A stretch of 13,828 bases of DNA, from assembly GCA_038230775.1 (NCBI GenBank), contig JBBRMQ010000100.1, positions 1 to 13,828 of the forward strand. Reading direction: 5' to 3'. Positions 6,672-13,828 of this stretch are shown in pieces. A program made the position numbers and the translations under genes. The DNA comes from JBBRMQ01 sp038230775. Its GTDB lineage: Bacteria; Acidobacteriota; Thermoanaerobaculia; Gp7-AA8. Under the pieces are notes generated by a model. It did not search any database. It had not been told where the DNA came from and saw only the letters and a list, made by a program, of their open reading frames with translations. Numbering within the stretch: the stretch's first letter is position 1; each line of letters begins with the position of its first letter.

Positions 6672-7913
6672 ATGACCAGACGCCGCGTCGTCGTCACCGG
6701 GATCGGGATGGTCTCGCCGCTGGGCGTGGGGAACGACCCTACATGGCAGGGATTGATCGAAGGCCGCTCGGGCATCGGTCCCATCACGAAGTTCGACGCC
6801 GCCGCGTATGCCTGCCGGATCGCCGGTGAAGTGAAGGGCTTCAATCCCGAGTCCTTCATCGAGAAAAAAGAGGTCAAGAAGTCCGACACCTTCATCCATT
6901 ACGCCATCGCCGCCGCGCAGATGGCGGTGGATGACGCGAAGTTCGATCACAAGACCGCCGACCACGATCGCCTGGGCGTGATCATCGGATCGGGCATCGG
7001 CGGTCTCCCTCTCATCGAGGAGATGCACACCAAGCTGATGGAGCGCGGCCCCAGCCGGATCTCGCCGTTCTTCATTCCGGGGCTGATCGTCAATCTCGCC
7101 GCCGGGCACATCTCGATCCGCTTCAACGCGCGCGGCCCGAGCTCCGCTCCCGCCACCGCGTGCGCCACCGGCGCGCACGCCATCGGCGACGCATTCAAGG
7201 TCATTCAGCGCGACGATGCCGACGTGATGTTCGCCGGCGGCACCGAGGCGGTGATCACGCCGCTGGCCGTCGGAGGCTTCTCCGCGATGCGCGCCCTGTC
7301 CACCCGCAACGACGATCCCGAGCACGCCTCGCGACCGTGGGACCTCAACCGCGACGGCTTCGTCATGGGCGAAGGAGCCGGCGTGTTGCTCCTCGAAGAA
7401 CGCGAGCACGCGCTCAAACGCGGCGCTCAGATCTACGCGGAGCTCACCGGCTACGGCATGTCGAGCGACGCGTTCCACATCACGTCACCGTCGGAAGACG
7501 CCGGCGGCATGGTCCGCGTCATGCAGCGCGCGTTGAAGGACTCTGGCCTCGATCCGACCGCCATCGAGTACATCAACGCGCATGGCACGTCGACGTCCGT
7601 CGGCGACCGTATCGAGACACTGGCAATCAAGAAAGTCTTCGGCGATCACGCGTACAAGCTTGCCGTCAGCTCGACCAAATCGATGACCGGCCACCTCCTC
7701 GGCGCCGCCGGCGGCCTGGAAGGCGCGATCTCCGTGCTGGCGATCCGTCACGGCATTCTTCCGCCGACAATCAACTACGAGACACCGGATCCCGAGTGCG
7801 ACCTGGACTACGTTCCCAACAAGGCGCGGGAGAAGAAGGTCCGCCACGTGCTGTCGAACTCGTTCGGCTTCGGCGGCACGAACGCCTCCCTCAATTTCTC
7901 GGCGCACGAATGA
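6672..7913 (+). CDS. fabF: Beta-ketoacyl-ACP synthase II
   Basis: This 413-residue cytosolic condensing enzyme extends acyl-ACP with malonyl-ACP in fatty-acid elongation. It has the thiolase fold with the full catalytic set: Cys164 in ATACATGAHA, His304 in NAHGTSTSVGD, Lys336 in SSTKSMTGH and His341 in GHLLGAAGG. N-terminal RRVVVTGIGMVSPLG and C-terminal SNSFGFGGTNASL are standard for FabF, as is the length. A small deviation is Ser309 where many homologues have Pro (HGTSTP). The ATG at 6672 begins the conserved N-terminus directly, although no strong Shine-Dalgarno is seen. It follows acpP by 60 bases and is likely cotranscribed, apart from attenuation at the hairpin between them. A 99-bp palindrome lies 42 bases after its stop. 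Confidence 0.97.
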   Translation: MTRRRVVVTGIGMVSPLGVGNDPTWQGLIEGRSGIGPITKFDAAAYACRIAGEVKGFNPESFIEKKEVKKSDTFIHYAIAAAQMAVDDAKFDHKTADHDRLGVIIGSGIGGLPLIEEMHTKLMERGPSRISPFFIPGLIVNLAAGHISIRFNARGPSSAPATACATGAHAIGDAFKVIQRDDADVMFAGGTEAVITPLAVGGFSAMRALSTRNDDPEHASRPWDLNRDGFVMGEGAGVLLLEEREHALKRGAQIYAELTGYGMSSDAFHITSPSEDAGGMVRVMQRALKDSGLDPTAIEYINAHGTSTSVGDRIETLAIKKVFGDHAYKLAVSSTKSMTGHLLGAAGGLEGAISVLAIRHGILPPTINYETPDPECDLDYVPNKAREKKVRHVLSNSFGFGGTNASLNFSAHE

Positions 7914-7955
7914 GCTTCGGAGTGAGATGGAAAGCGCGAACTCGGTGCTCGGCTG

Positions 7956-8054
7956 GTTGTCATCCCGAGCGTAGCGAGGGACCGGTGTGGGTGGGCGGGG
8001 CGATCAGCGTGCCACCCGCCCACACCGGTTCCTCGCTACGCTCGGAATGACAAC
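7956..8054. repeat. 99-bp near-perfect palindrome spanning the start of the next gene
   Basis: Arms 7956-7995 and 8015-8054 pair at 39 of 40 positions (37 Watson-Crick, two G-T) around a 19-base loop. The outer part reads GTTGTCATCCCGAGCGTAGC and its complement. When translated this gives HPERSEGP and SLRSE peptides, which I recall as frequent spurious annotations from dispersed repeats in several phyla. The right arm contains the ATG (8047-8049) of the YheT-like hydrolase. No transposase gene is nearby. Confidence 0.93.
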
Positions 8055-9021
8055 GTTCACGCCCCCCTTCTGGCTGCGCAACCCGCATGCGCAAACCATC
8101 TGGGGCCGCCTCACCCGCCCTCGTCAACTGCTCCCGCTTCGTCGCGAAATCCTCACCACGCCCGATGACGACGACCTGATCGTCGATCATCTCGACGGTC
8201 GCGAGCTGCGATTCGTTCTGTTGCACGGACTGGAAGGCAGCTCGAACTCCGTGTACATGCAAGGGCTGCTGTCCATCATCCGGCGGCACGGCTTCGCCGC
8301 GACGGCGATGAACTACCGTTCCTGCGCACTCGACGCCCGAGGACGATTCATCATGAATCGCCAGCCGCGCCTCTACCACTCCGGCGAGACGACGGACTTC
8401 GACTTTCTCGTTCAGTCGCTTCCCGCTGATCTGCCGCTGGTCGCGATCGGCTCCTCGTTAGGCGGCAACGTTCTGCTGAAGTGGCTCGGCGAACATCCCG
8501 ATCAGCGACGTGTTCTCGCCGCGGCAACGATGTCCGTTCCGTACGACCTGGAAGCCGGTTCGAGACATCTCGACACCCCGTGGGGCCGCTTCTACGTGTC
8601 GCAATTCGTGCGTACGCTGAGCCGCAAGGCGAAGTCCGTCATCGAACGGTTCGGCACTCACAACATCGACCTTCCGCGCGCCACGCGAGCGCGAACGTTC
8701 TACGAGTTCGACGAGGCCGCCACCGCTCCGTTGCACGGCTTCACCGGCGCCGAAGACTATTGGCGGCGCAGCAGTTCGATCGCGTTCGTCGATCGCATCA
8801 CCACGCCGACGCTCTGCATCAGCGCCGAGGATGATCCGTTCTTGCCGAGGGAGGTGTTGGGGCGAGTGCGCGCTCGAGCCTCGCCGGCAATCACATTCGA
8901 GATTACCGGCTGCGGCGGCCACACCGGCTTCGTGGGCGGCCTCCCCTGGCGTTGCGAATACTGGGCGGAAGAGCGACTCGTTTCGTGGTTGGTCGACGCT
9001 ACAGCAGGCCGCGTTCCTTGA
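8047..9021 (+). CDS. YheT/ABHD1-3 family alpha/beta hydrolase
   Basis: This alpha/beta hydrolase has 324 residues from the ATG at 8047. The start PPFWLRNPHAQTIWG is the hallmark of the YheT (UPF0017) family and lies 6 residues in, which supports this start over an in-frame GTG 60 bases upstream inside the palindrome. The catalytic triad is visible: Ser137 in IGSSLGGN, Asp262 or Asp263 in SAEDDPFLP, and His292 in GGHTGFVGG. The oxyanion region is LLHGLEGSS (58-66). Family members are esterases or lipases of mostly unknown substrate. The gene follows fabF by 133 bases on the same strand, with the 99-bp palindrome between them. The start codon lies in one arm of that hairpin, so translation from a fabF read-through transcript may be poor. 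No clear Shine-Dalgarno is present. Confidence 0.92.
   Translation: MTTFTPPFWLRNPHAQTIWGRLTRPRQLLPLRREILTTPDDDDLIVDHLDGRELRFVLLHGLEGSSNSVYMQGLLSIIRRHGFAATAMNYRSCALDARGRFIMNRQPRLYHSGETTDFDFLVQSLPADLPLVAIGSSLGGNVLLKWLGEHPDQRRVLAAATMSVPYDLEAGSRHLDTPWGRFYVSQFVRTLSRKAKSVIERFGTHNIDLPRATRARTFYEFDEAATAPLHGFTGAEDYWRRSSSIAFVDRITTPTLCISAEDDPFLPREVLGRVRARASPAITFEITGCGGHTGFVGGLPWRCEYWAEERLVSWLVDATAGRVP
8979..8993. repeat. 15-bp direct repeat, first copy (inside the hydrolase gene)
   Basis: CGTTTCGTGGTTGGT occurs here near the 3' end of the hydrolase gene, and again 118 bases later at 9097-9111, just before the E1 gene. The match is exact over 15 bases. Confidence 0.85.
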
Positions 9022-9096
9022 ATGAAATCGTAGAGCGTTCATTTCGTCCCTATGTTCATGTCATGATCGATACGACGTCGAGCTTGGAGTCCACCG

Positions 9097-9111
9097 CGTT
9101 TCGTGGTTGGT
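9097..9111. repeat. 15-bp direct repeat, second copy (E1 upstream region)
   Basis: This is an identical copy of the sequence at 8979-8993. Its last base is the T of the TAGAAT hexamer before E1. It may be a relic of a short duplication that carried coding sequence into the intergenic gap. Confidence 0.85.
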
Positions 9112-9116
9112 AGAAT
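9111..9116 (+). promoter_or_regulatory. Putative -10 element for a leaderless E1 transcript
   Basis: TAGAAT matches the -10 consensus at five of six positions and ends 6 bases before the GTG start at 9123. Transcription would then begin at or next to the start codon. No Shine-Dalgarno is visible upstream of GTG, as expected for a leaderless message. No convincing -35 is found 16-18 bases upstream. Confidence 0.4.
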
Positions 9117-9122
9117 CCGTCC

Positions 9123-11471
9123 GTGACCATCACCGTTGAGACAGGCCGGCCTGGTGTACGCGAGCGCTTCGCGGAGTTCCTGGCGGAGCGCCACCCGTTC
9201 GCGCTGAAGCCCGCACTGGCGGCGTTCGATCACGATGCCGACATCGAGCAGGCCCTCCGCCACGCGCTCACGACGCCGATCGCGCTCGGCGAAACCACGC
9301 CCGGAGTGCCCGCATCCGTCCGGATGGAACACGCAATCGATGAAGTCATCGAGTCGTGCAACGGATTCTTCCGCCGTGAACAGATCGCGGCGTCGCTCAC
9401 GCCTGACGAAAAGATGGAGATGCTGCGCGGGATGATCCTCACCCGCGCCGTCGACAACCGGCTGAAACAGTTCTTTACTGGCGGCGAAGTGCGCTGGGGC
9501 AACACGTCGTTCCAGGGCAAGGGATTCCGCTCGTTAGGCCAGGAAGCGATCTACGCCGCACCGATGCGTCTGCGCCGCGGCGAAAACTGCGACGTCATCT
9601 CTCCCATGATCCGCGACCTCGGCGCGGCGCTCTGTATGCACAACACGCCCGAGACCGTGCGCATGGTTATGAGCGCGCAGATGGGCAAAGCCGGTCCGCC
9701 GATGAACGGGAAAGACCTGCACATCGGCGACTTCGCGCACGGAATCCTTCCGGCGATGGCGCCGCTCGGATCGCCGGCGTTGACCATCGCGGGCATCGCG
9801 ATGGCGTTCGCACTCCAGAAATCGGATCGCGTCGCCGTCAGCTTCATCGGTGAAGGCGCCACCTCCCTCGGCGAATGGCACGAGGCGATCAACGCCTGCG
9901 CGGCAAGGAAGCTGCCGGCGATCTTCTGTGTCGAGAACAATCAGACCGCGCTCGCGACGCCCCTGAACGAGCAGTCCGCGGTGCGCGTGTTTGCGGACAA
10001 GGCGATCGGCTACGGAATCCCGGCGATCACCATCGACGGGACCGATCCCGAGGCAATCGCGGCGGCGTTCGCCTGGGCCGCGGAACGCGCGCGTGCAGGA
10101 AAAGGCCCGGCGCTGATCGAGCTGGTGGCGATGCGCATGTGCGGCCACGCCCACCACGACGACATGCTCTACCTCGGCAAAGACGCACCCGGAAGCTGGT
10201 CGTATCCGCAATTGCAGGACAGCGGCTACGCGAATCGCGAGCTGTACGACTACTGGTGCGCGAAGGACCCGATCGCGACGTACGCCAAGAAGCTGGAGAT
10301 CGATCCGGCTCCGCTTCAGCGTGAGATGGACGCACTGGTGGAGCTCGAAGCGAGAAAAGTGATCGACGCACCGTGGCCGGACGCATCGGCTGCGCATGAG
10401 GGCGTTTTCGCGAAGTGTGAGGACCGGCTTCAGCCGGTCAGGCCGGCTGAAGCCGGCCCTACACTGGAGCACGCGCCCCCATTCGATCCGAAAGGAAAAA
10501 CGTTCCTCGAAGCCGTGATGCTCGGCCTCGGCGATGTCCTGAAGAGCGATCCGCGTGCCTTTATCTACGGCGAGGACGTCGGCGGCAAGTACGGCAACGC
10601 GTTTCTGTTGCTTCGCCCGCTGTTGAAGGACTACGGCGACCGCATCCTCAACTCGATTCTCTCCGAAGGCGCGACGTTAGGCGTGGCCGTCGGTGCGGCC
10701 TTGGCGGGCATGCGGCCGATCGCCGAGATCCAGTTCAACGACTTCGTCGCGACGGGCTTCAATCAGCTCGTCAACAACGCCGCGAAGATCCGCTATCGCT
10801 GGGGCGGCGAAGTGCCGATGGTGGTGCGCATGCCGTGGGGCGGACTGCGCCACGCCGGGCCGTACCATTCGCAGAATACCGAGGCATGGTTCTATCGCAC
10901 GCCGGGGCTGAAGATCGTGGTGCCGTCGACGCCGCATGACGCACGGGCACTGATGATGAGCGCGGTCCTCGATCCCGACCCGGTCCTCTATTACGAACAC
11001 ATTGCGTTGTATCGCGACCCGCGCGTGAAGCAGCTTCTCGGCGATGACGCGCCGGAGCCGATCCCGATCGGCAAGGCAGCGCTACGCCGCTCCGGCGATC
11101 AGTTGGCCATCATCTCGTACGGCGCGTTCGTTCATGTGGCAATGCGCGTGGCGGAGAAGCTGGCGAAAGACGGCATCGAGGCATCGGTGCTCGACCTCCG
11201 CAGCCTCGTGCCGCTGGATCGTGGGGCCATTCTCGATCTGGCGAGACGATGCAATCGCGTGATGATCATTCACGAGGACACGCGAACGGGCTCGATCGGC
11301 GAGTCGATCGCGGCGATCATTCAGGAAGAAGTCTTCGAGTACCTCGACGCGCCGATCCGCATCATCGGCTCGCTCGACACGCCGGTTCCCTATTCGCCTC
11401 CACTGGAAGAGGAGTTCCTGCCGGACGAAGAGGAGATCGAGCAGGCGGCGCAGGCGCTGGTCGCGTACTAA
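9123..11471 (+). CDS. Fused alpha-beta E1 of branched-chain 2-oxoacid dehydrogenase
   Basis: This 782-residue thiamine-diphosphate enzyme carries both E1 subunits of a 2-oxoacid dehydrogenase complex in one chain. It decarboxylates the substrate and passes the acyl group to a lipoyl E2. Residues 1-95 are an extra N-terminal region. Residues 96-425 are the alpha part, with the cofactor motif GEGATS (243-248) running to ENN (271-273). GEG rather than GDG resembles branched-chain more than pyruvate dehydrogenases. Residues 457-782 are the beta part: YGEDVGGKYG (E484), LSEGATLGVAVGAALAG (E515), FNDF, GPYHSQNTE (H582) and the C-terminal transketolase domain (EDTRTGSIGESIAA). Residues 431-448 of the linker are encoded by a palindromic repeat. 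No E2 or E3 gene is present. The product could prime branched fatty acids, but that is inference. GTG at 9123 has no Shine-Dalgarno. Confidence 0.9.
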   Translation: MTITVETGRPGVRERFAEFLAERHPFALKPALAAFDHDADIEQALRHALTTPIALGETTPGVPASVRMEHAIDEVIESCNGFFRREQIAASLTPDEKMEMLRGMILTRAVDNRLKQFFTGGEVRWGNTSFQGKGFRSLGQEAIYAAPMRLRRGENCDVISPMIRDLGAALCMHNTPETVRMVMSAQMGKAGPPMNGKDLHIGDFAHGILPAMAPLGSPALTIAGIAMAFALQKSDRVAVSFIGEGATSLGEWHEAINACAARKLPAIFCVENNQTALATPLNEQSAVRVFADKAIGYGIPAITIDGTDPEAIAAAFAWAAERARAGKGPALIELVAMRMCGHAHHDDMLYLGKDAPGSWSYPQLQDSGYANRELYDYWCAKDPIATYAKKLEIDPAPLQREMDALVELEARKVIDAPWPDASAAHEGVFAKCEDRLQPVRPAEAGPTLEHAPPFDPKGKTFLEAVMLGLGDVLKSDPRAFIYGEDVGGKYGNAFLLLRPLLKDYGDRILNSILSEGATLGVAVGAALAGMRPIAEIQFNDFVATGFNQLVNNAAKIRYRWGGEVPMVVRMPWGGLRHAGPYHSQNTEAWFYRTPGLKIVVPSTPHDARALMMSAVLDPDPVLYYEHIALYRDPRVKQLLGDDAPEPIPIGKAALRRSGDQLAIISYGAFVHVAMRVAEKLAKDGIEASVLDLRSLVPLDRGAILDLARRCNRVMIIHEDTRTGSIGESIAAIIQEEVFEYLDAPIRIIGSLDTPVPYSPPLEEEFLPDEEEIEQAAQALVAY
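10414..10465. repeat. REP-like palindromic repeat, copy 2, translated inside E1
   Basis: Perfect 14-base arms CCGGCTTCAGCCGG (10424-10437) and CCGGCTGAAGCCGG (10443-10456) flank a 5-base loop. Outer arms AGTGT and ACACT close the 52-base element. It matches the copy at 2058-2117 almost throughout, apart from a 7-base shorter loop and small differences near the ends. It encodes residues 431-448 of E1 (CEDRLQPVRPAEAGPT core), exactly at the alpha/beta junction. Confidence 0.93.
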
Positions 11472-13828
11472 TTGCGCTGGTCCTCCGCGGCGCGCAGCTC
11501 GTTGTCGAAATGCTGCATGAAGACGAGAGGCGGCGGCGGCGGCTCTTCGCCGAACCGCGCGTTGATCAGGAAGCGTTGACCGTCAGACGTCACGTCGTAC
11601 ATGCGCACATTGCGTACGCCGAGGCGAAACTGGAACAGCTCGACGGCGAGCCCGATTTGCGGTGTTGCGCCGAGGGCGATCGGAACGGCCATCATCTTCG
11701 TCCCGTTATCAACGACGTAGAAGAGCTCTTTGCCGTCACCGCGCCACCGCGGGACAATTCCGCCGTTGGTGGTCACCTGCCATTTCGCGCCAGTCGGTGG
11801 AAATGGCGCCACATACACCTCGGGCGGGCCTGACTCGTTCGACTGGTATGCCACCCACTTGCCATCCGGCGAAAACACCGCGCCGCTCTCGAGGAACTCC
11901 GTGCCGAGGTAGAGATGGGGTTTGCGGTCCGCGAGGGAAAGCCACCAGATATCCGGCCGAGTAGACGCGCCCGCGAGCGAGAACAGGATACGATCGCCGT
12001 CTGCCGACCAGCTCGTGGTGAGAGGATTCGCTCCACGATCGCCTTGCCACAGCGTCTGTTCTGCGCCCGTCGTCAGGTCCCTCATCGAGATGACTGCTCG
12101 CTGCGGCTGATAGGACGAGTAAACGATTCTCGAGCGGTCGGGCGACCACAGAGGAAAGTTGTCAATCGCGTTGTTGAATGTCACTCTCGACTTCACGTTG
12201 CGCGACAGATCGAACATCCACAGGTTGGCCGGGTTCGTGGGAGCGAAAGCCGTGATCAGCGCATCTGCATGCGGCGCCAGCGCGACCGTCGTGTAGTTCG
12301 CCGGCTCGGCCGCGGTCCCCAGGATCTTCCCGCTCCGATCGAACCATGTCGGTTGGGTGATCGTCACTCCGGTTCCGAGCTGATAGATGAGAGACCCGTT
12401 CGAAGCGACGGAGACAATCGATCTCGAGAAGTTGCGCGTCGACTCGATCTGCTGTTCCCGGAGCGGGACGGGGTCTCCGATCAATGCGAGCTTCTTCTCA
12501 TCGAATCGCTGGGCAGTGAGCGTCCCATCGCGGGTGAAGACAATGGTGCCATTCAAGTAGTGCGGCTCGTTCGCGTACGTGATGAGCGGCTTTGGCACCA
12601 TCGAGTCGATGCTGCCGAGCGCGATCGCATTCGCGGGATCTTCCGTCCCCGTCACCGCGCTGAGAAAGAGAAAATGCTGGCCGTCCGGCAGAAATTGCGG
12701 CCACCGGTGAGTGGTCACTCTGCTACCCAGCTTCGTGACTTCGACGGCCGTTCCGCCCGCGGCGCTCACGCGGTAGATCGGCGAGAAACGCGCGGCGAAG
12801 ACGATCGTGCGACCGTCCGAACTCCAACTCCCGCCGCGGCCATCCACGGCGCTGCACAGAACAACCGCGGCGCCGCCGCTCACATCCATTTTCTTCAGCG
12901 CATTGTCCGCGAAGAATGCGATCGAACGGCCATCGGGAGACCAGAACGGAAACATCGCGTCGTCCGTGCCTGTGAGCTGTTGCGCGACGAGCGAGTCGAG
13001 CGAGCGGATCCACAGCGTGCGCGGTTTCCCTCGCTCCACGGCGCCAAAGACGATTCTGGTTCCGTCGGGTGAGATCGCGGGAGGCGCGGCCCCAGTCAGG
13101 AAATCGAACGATGTCTTCCCCGGAGACAGAATGACCGTGCGGACAGGCGGAGCGTTGCGATGCGCCGTCACATCCCGCCATGCGATCGTGCCGAATACGA
13201 GGGCAGCGAGAGCTGCAGCCGCCGCGACGCTCCATGCGATCACGCCCGATTTGCGTGCGACCACCGAAGCGGCGGGGGCGCCTTCCCCAATCCACCGGAG
13301 CTCCGCCGCGATGTCATGCGCCGATTGCCACCGTTGATCCGGGTCCTTCTGCAGACACATCCGCACGATGCGATCGAAGGTCACGGGCGTCATCGGCTGG
13401 ATCGCGCTGATCGGCTGCGGCTCCGCGGTCAGGATCGACGCGATGAGGCTCGCCTTCGATCTCCCCTCGAACGCCCGCCGCCCTGTAGCCATCTCGTACA
13501 GCACCGCGCCGAACGCGAAGATGTCGGTCCGCGCATCGGCCTCACCACCCTCGATCTGCTCGGGCGCCATGTACTGAAACGTCCCGACGATCGTCCCCTC
13601 CTGCGTCAGCGACTTATGCTGCGTCGCCCCGTCCACGTTGAACACCGATGCCGGTTTCGCGAGACCGAAGTCGAGCAGCTTCGCGCCCGTCTTCGTGATC
13701 ATCACGTTGCCGGGCTTCAGATCGCGGTGCACCACGCCGGCCTTGTGCGCCTTCTCCAGCGCCTCGGCGATCTCGATCCCGTAACGAACGACCTGTTCGA
13801 TCGGCAGCGGCCCCTTCGCGATGCGATC
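11468..13828 (-). CDS. Membrane Ser/Thr protein kinase with PD40 beta-propeller, N-terminus beyond window
   Basis: 786 residues are visible and the frame is open to the right edge, so the GTG at 13735 is internal and not a start. The visible part begins in the kinase C-lobe: HRDLKPGN catalytic loop (34-41), DFGLAKP (53-59), GTFQYMAPEQ (82-91) and DIFAFGAVLYEM (102-113). The glycine-rich loop and the VAIK lysine lie outside. About residues 195-217 form one membrane helix. The rest, probably periplasmic, is a TolB/PD40-type propeller with repeated SPDG blocks (ISPDGTRIVF, WSPDGRSIAF, WSSDGRTIVF, WSPDRSRIVY, WSADGDRILF, FSPDGKWVAY). This is the PknB-like, propeller-linked kinase type, with an intracellular kinase and an extracytoplasmic sensor. 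The ligand and targets are unknown. Its TAG stop overlaps the E1 TAA within the four bases CTAA, a tail-to-tail overlap with no room for a terminator. Confidence 0.93.
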   Translation of the reverse strand, partial: DRIAKGPLPIEQVVRYGIEIAEALEKAHKAGVVHRDLKPGNVMITKTGAKLLDFGLAKPASVFNVDGATQHKSLTQEGTIVGTFQYMAPEQIEGGEADARTDIFAFGAVLYEMATGRRAFEGRSKASLIASILTAEPQPISAIQPMTPVTFDRIVRMCLQKDPDQRWQSAHDIAAELRWIGEGAPAASVVARKSGVIAWSVAAAAALAALVFGTIAWRDVTAHRNAPPVRTVILSPGKTSFDFLTGAAPPAISPDGTRIVFGAVERGKPRTLWIRSLDSLVAQQLTGTDDAMFPFWSPDGRSIAFFADNALKKMDVSGGAAVVLCSAVDGRGGSWSSDGRTIVFAARFSPIYRVSAAGGTAVEVTKLGSRVTTHRWPQFLPDGQHFLFLSAVTGTEDPANAIALGSIDSMVPKPLITYANEPHYLNGTIVFTRDGTLTAQRFDEKKLALIGDPVPLREQQIESTRNFSRSIVSVASNGSLIYQLGTGVTITQPTWFDRSGKILGTAAEPANYTTVALAPHADALITAFAPTNPANLWMFDLSRNVKSRVTFNNAIDNFPLWSPDRSRIVYSSYQPQRAVISMRDLTTGAEQTLWQGDRGANPLTTSWSADGDRILFSLAGASTRPDIWWLSLADRKPHLYLGTEFLESGAVFSPDGKWVAYQSNESGPPEVYVAPFPPTGAKWQVTTNGGIVPRWRGDGKELFYVVDNGTKMMAVPIALGATPQIGLAVELFQFRLGVRNVRMYDVTSDGQRFLINARFGEEPPPPPLVFMQHFDNELRAAEDQRN

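Noticed and set aside
7987..8046. Longer start for the YheT-like hydrolase (GTG at 7987)
   Set aside because: The 20 added residues are pure repeat sequence. The family N-terminus begins right after the ATG at 8047.
5876..8054. CRISPR array or phage attachment sites
   Set aside because: The repeats here are single palindromes of different families with no regular spacing, no cas genes, no integrase and no tRNA.
9534..10472. Minus-strand open frame of 312 codons inside E1
   Set aside because: It is antisense to conserved E1 sequence, and its start lies in the palindromic repeat. Peptides of this type are a common artefact of the repeat.
11915..13072. Plus-strand open frame of 385 codons inside the kinase
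   Set aside because: It is antisense to the PD40 propeller, Arg-rich, and has no domain or start signal.
13733..13735. GTG as start of the kinase
   Set aside because: It lies in the middle of the kinase domain just before HRDLKPGN, and the frame continues upstream to the window edge with kinase-like sequence (EIAEALEKAHKAGV).
1..13828. tRNA, rRNA, insertion sequence, toxin-antitoxin or defence island
   Set aside because: No tRNA cloverleaf, rRNA-like stretch, transposase, nuclease-methylase pair or small toxin gene could be recognised. The genes are housekeeping, signalling and secretion types.

Overview
The window is GC-rich and densely coded (no gene-free gap exceeds about 175 bases). It reads as an ordinary chromosomal segment of a Gram-negative-type bacterium. 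I favour Acidobacteriota or a nearby deep-branching phylum, for four reasons: a Ser/Thr kinase joined through one membrane helix to a PD40 beta-propeller; a secreted matrixin protease ending in a duplicated domain with WVFYGGLTD and VTDT blocks; a fused branched-chain 2-oxoacid dehydrogenase E1; and several families of long palindromic repeats. This assignment rests on remembered gene content, not on a search.

Layout. 1-411 (minus): N-terminal part of an MFS exporter, cut by the left edge. 521-2059 (plus): PilZ-GAF-PP2C/SpoIIE phosphatase, divergent from the exporter. 2058-2117: palindromic repeat filling the gap to a convergent gene. 2135-4942 (minus): secreted multidomain metalloprotease whose best start is a TTG behind a clear Shine-Dalgarno. 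5116-5868 (minus): HAD-family hydrolase. 5876-5990: 115-bp imperfect palindrome. 5994-6293 (minus): DUF2203 protein. 6372-6611 and 6672-7913 (plus): acpP and fabF, the fatty-acid synthesis core, with a terminator-like hairpin between them. 7956-8054: 99-bp near-perfect palindrome that contains the start codon of the next gene. 8047-9021 (plus): YheT-type alpha/beta hydrolase. 9123-11471 (plus): E1 alpha-beta fusion enzyme, possibly leaderless. 11468-13828 (minus): membrane Ser/Thr kinase with a beta-propeller, N-terminus beyond the right edge, its stop codon overlapping that of E1.

The genes do not form one pathway. acpP and fabF work together in fatty-acid elongation, and E1 could supply branched acyl-CoA primers for that pathway. 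The PilZ phosphatase and the kinase are separate signalling proteins.

I did not find a new defence or mobile system. The most unusual signal is in the repeats. Three unrelated palindrome families occupy gene boundaries, and a second copy of one is translated in frame at the alpha/beta junction of E1. The same repeat edge carries TAG (stop) after the phosphatase gene and AAG (Lys) inside E1, in the same codon phase. This suggests that the E1 fusion arose by loss of a stop codon next to the repeat.
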